Positions 5,086 to 6,453 of a stretch of 6,453 bases of DNA are shown piece after piece. The stretch covers positions 1-6,453 of the forward strand of contig WLNN01000076.1 in NCBI GenBank assembly GCA_009699765.1. Direction: 5' to 3'. Made by a program: the position numbers and the translations under genes. Source of the stretch: Actinomycetota bacterium. Its GTDB lineage: Bacteria; Actinomycetota; Actinomycetes; Nanopelagicales; Nanopelagicaceae. The notes below the pieces were generated by a model. It made no database searches, was not told where the DNA came from, and was given only the letters and a program-made list of their open reading frames with translations. Each line of letters starts with the position of its first letter. The first letter of the stretch is position 1.

Positions 5086-6453
5086 TAGTTAGCTTCCGCC
5101 TCATCAACAACCTCAGCATCTTCGACACCATCATCAGCTGCTGCACCTTCTGCTTGGGCTGCTGTGTTTGCATATAAAGCACCACCGAGTGCTTGTGAAA
5201 GTGTTGATACCTTTTCGGTTGAAGTCTTAATCATCTCGAAGTTTGCACCGCCGAGATTTGTCTTTAGCTCTTCAAGAGCAGCGTCGAGTTCGGTTTTCTT
5301 CTCTGCGAGCTCGCCTTCGAACTTGCCTTCATTATCCTTAAGGAACTTCTCTGTCTGATAGAGCAATGAGTCTCCAGTGTTACGGATCTCTGCTTCTTCA
5401 CGACGCTGCTTATCTTCATTAGCGTGTGCTTCAGCATCTTGCATCATACGATCAATCTCATCCTTTGATAAAGCTGACCCACCAGTGATTGTCATTCCCT
5501 GCTCTTTGCCTGTTGCAAGATCTTTTGCAGATACATGAACGATTCCATTGGCATCGATATCGAATGTAACTTCGATTTGTGGAACACCACGTGGTGCTGG
5601 CGCAATACCTGTGAGTTCAAACATTCCTAGCTTCTTGTTATAGGCCGCCATTTCGCGCTCACCTTGGTAGGCCTGAATCTGAACCGCTGGCTGGCTGTCG
5701 TCAGCAGTTGTAAAGATTTCAGAACGCTTAGTTGGAATTGTTGTGTTGCGCTCGATTAACTTTGTCATAACTCCACCCTTGGTTTCAATGCCAAGTGATA
5801 GTGGTGTGACATCAAGAAGGAGAACGTCTTTCACTTCACCCTTTAGAACTCCGGCTTGAAGTGATGCGCCAACAGCGACTACTTCATCAGGGTTTACGCC
5901 TTTATTTGGCTCTTTTCCGCCAGTTAGTTCGCGTACTAAATCAACAACAGCTGGCATGCGTGTTGATCCACCAACAAGAACAACTGATTCAATTTTGCTG
6001 ATTGCAATTCCTGCATCTTTTAGAACAGCTTGGAATGGCTTCTTACAGCGATCAAGTAGGTCAGCAGTAAGTGCTTGGAATTGTGCACGTGTAATTGTTT
6101 CATCAAGGAATAGTGGGTTCTTCTCTGAATCAACAGTTATATACGGCAAGTTAATTGTTGCAGATTGTGAAGATGAGAGTTCGATCTTCGCTTTTTCTGA
6201 TGCTTCACGAATGCGCTGCATTGCCATCTTATCTTTTGTGAGGTCAATTCCATTTGCTGATCCGAATGTTTTTACAAGGTGATCAACAAGTGCTTGATCC
6301 CAATCATCTCCACCGAGGTGGTTATCACCTGATGTTGCTTTTACTTCTACAACGCCATCGCCGATTTCTAGAAGTGAAACGTCAAATGTTCCACCACCAA
6401 GGTCGAAGACAAGAATTGTCTGCTCTTTATCTGCCTTATCTAAACCATAGGCA
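5085..6453 (-). CDS. dnaK: Hsp70 chaperone DnaK, C-terminal three quarters (cut by window edge)
   Basis: 455 residues are visible; about 165-175 N-terminal residues lie beyond the right edge. DnaK is the cytoplasmic ATP-dependent Hsp70 that binds exposed hydrophobic segments. The visible part opens with AYGLDK and the phosphate-2 motif [19 protein letters not shown], and continues with [12 protein letters not shown]. The adenosine motif [13 protein letters not shown] and the interdomain stretch [17 protein letters not shown] follow. The substrate-binding domain has [15 protein letters not shown] and [10 protein letters not shown], then the helical lid and a short acidic end ([11 protein letters not shown]). 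The frame is open across the whole span, so the internal Met at 6227 is not the start. It is the first gene of the run seen here; the promoter and the expected HspR operator lie outside the window. The stop overlaps the grpE start by one base. Confidence 0.98.
   Translation of the reverse strand, partial: AYGLDKADKEQTILVFDLGGGTFDVSLLEIGDGVVEVKATSGDNHLGGDDWDQALVDHLVKTFGSANGIDLTKDKMAMQRIREASEKAKIELSSSQSATINLPYITVDSEKNPLFLDETITRAQFQALTADLLDRCKKPFQAVLKDAGIAISKIESVVLVGGSTRMPAVVDLVRELTGGKEPNKGVNPDEVVAVGASLQAGVLKGEVKDVLLLDVTPLSLGIETKGGVMTKLIERNTTIPTKRSEIFTTADDSQPAVQIQAYQGEREMAAYNKKLGMFELTGIAPAPRGVPQIEVTFDIDANGIVHVSAKDLATGKEQGMTITGGSALSKDEIDRMMQDAEAHANEDKQRREEAEIRNTGDSLLYQTEKFLKDNEGKFEGELAEKKTELDAALEELKTNLGGANFEMIKTSTEKVSTLSQALGGALYANTAAQAEGAAADDGVEDAEVVDEAEAN

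Noticed and set aside
5956..6282. Plus-strand open frame of 108 codons antisense to dnaK
   Set aside because: It mirrors the strongly conserved dnaK sequence and looks like a by-product of its codon use.

Overview
The window looks like part of a compact, fairly AT-rich actinobacterial chromosome. The clearest pointer is the order dnaK-grpE-dnaJ-hspR with a MerR-type HspR repressor as the last chaperone gene, a hallmark of Actinobacteria. Very short gaps, overlapping stop/start codons (TAATG, ATGA) and AT-rich codon use suggest a streamlined lineage, such as the freshwater acI group (Nanopelagicales). That placement is an inference from gene order and composition, not from a marker gene.

Layout. 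(1) Positions 1-2054, minus strand, hold a sugar-use block: a cytoplasmic GH32 beta-fructosidase (2054-741), followed by the N-terminal 212 residues of a secreted ABC-transporter sugar-binding protein (638 to the left edge). The 102-base gap between them holds a long inverted repeat that could pair with the Shine-Dalgarno of the binding-protein gene. (2) Positions 2078-2728, plus strand, hold a DedA/VTT-family membrane protein, divergent from GH32 with only 23 bases between the two start codons. (3) Positions 2731-6453, minus strand, hold a tight run: dnaK (455 C-terminal residues, running off the right edge), grpE, dnaJ, hspR and pyrE. The run converges on dedA, with 2 bases between the stop codons and a small hairpin covering both.

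How the genes fit together. DnaK, GrpE and DnaJ form the Hsp70 cycle (ATP-driven chaperone, nucleotide exchange factor, J-domain partner). HspR is expected to repress the operon together with DnaK, giving a feedback loop; its operator should lie upstream of dnaK, outside the window. PyrE (UMP synthesis) sits 9 bases behind hspR and is probably co-transcribed. In the sugar block, the binding protein would capture a sugar outside the cell, and the GH32 enzyme, which has no signal peptide, would split an imported fructoside such as sucrose or a short fructo-oligosaccharide.

Most of the window is ordinary. The points worth a second look are the Shine-Dalgarno-pairing leader before the binding-protein gene, the overlapping divergent -10-like elements between dedA and GH32, the cysteine-free DnaJ without a zinc finger, the coupling of pyrE to the heat-shock operon, and the sharply different codon use of the binding-protein gene. 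I saw no convincing evidence of an undescribed defence or mobile system, RNA gene, CRISPR array or insertion sequence.
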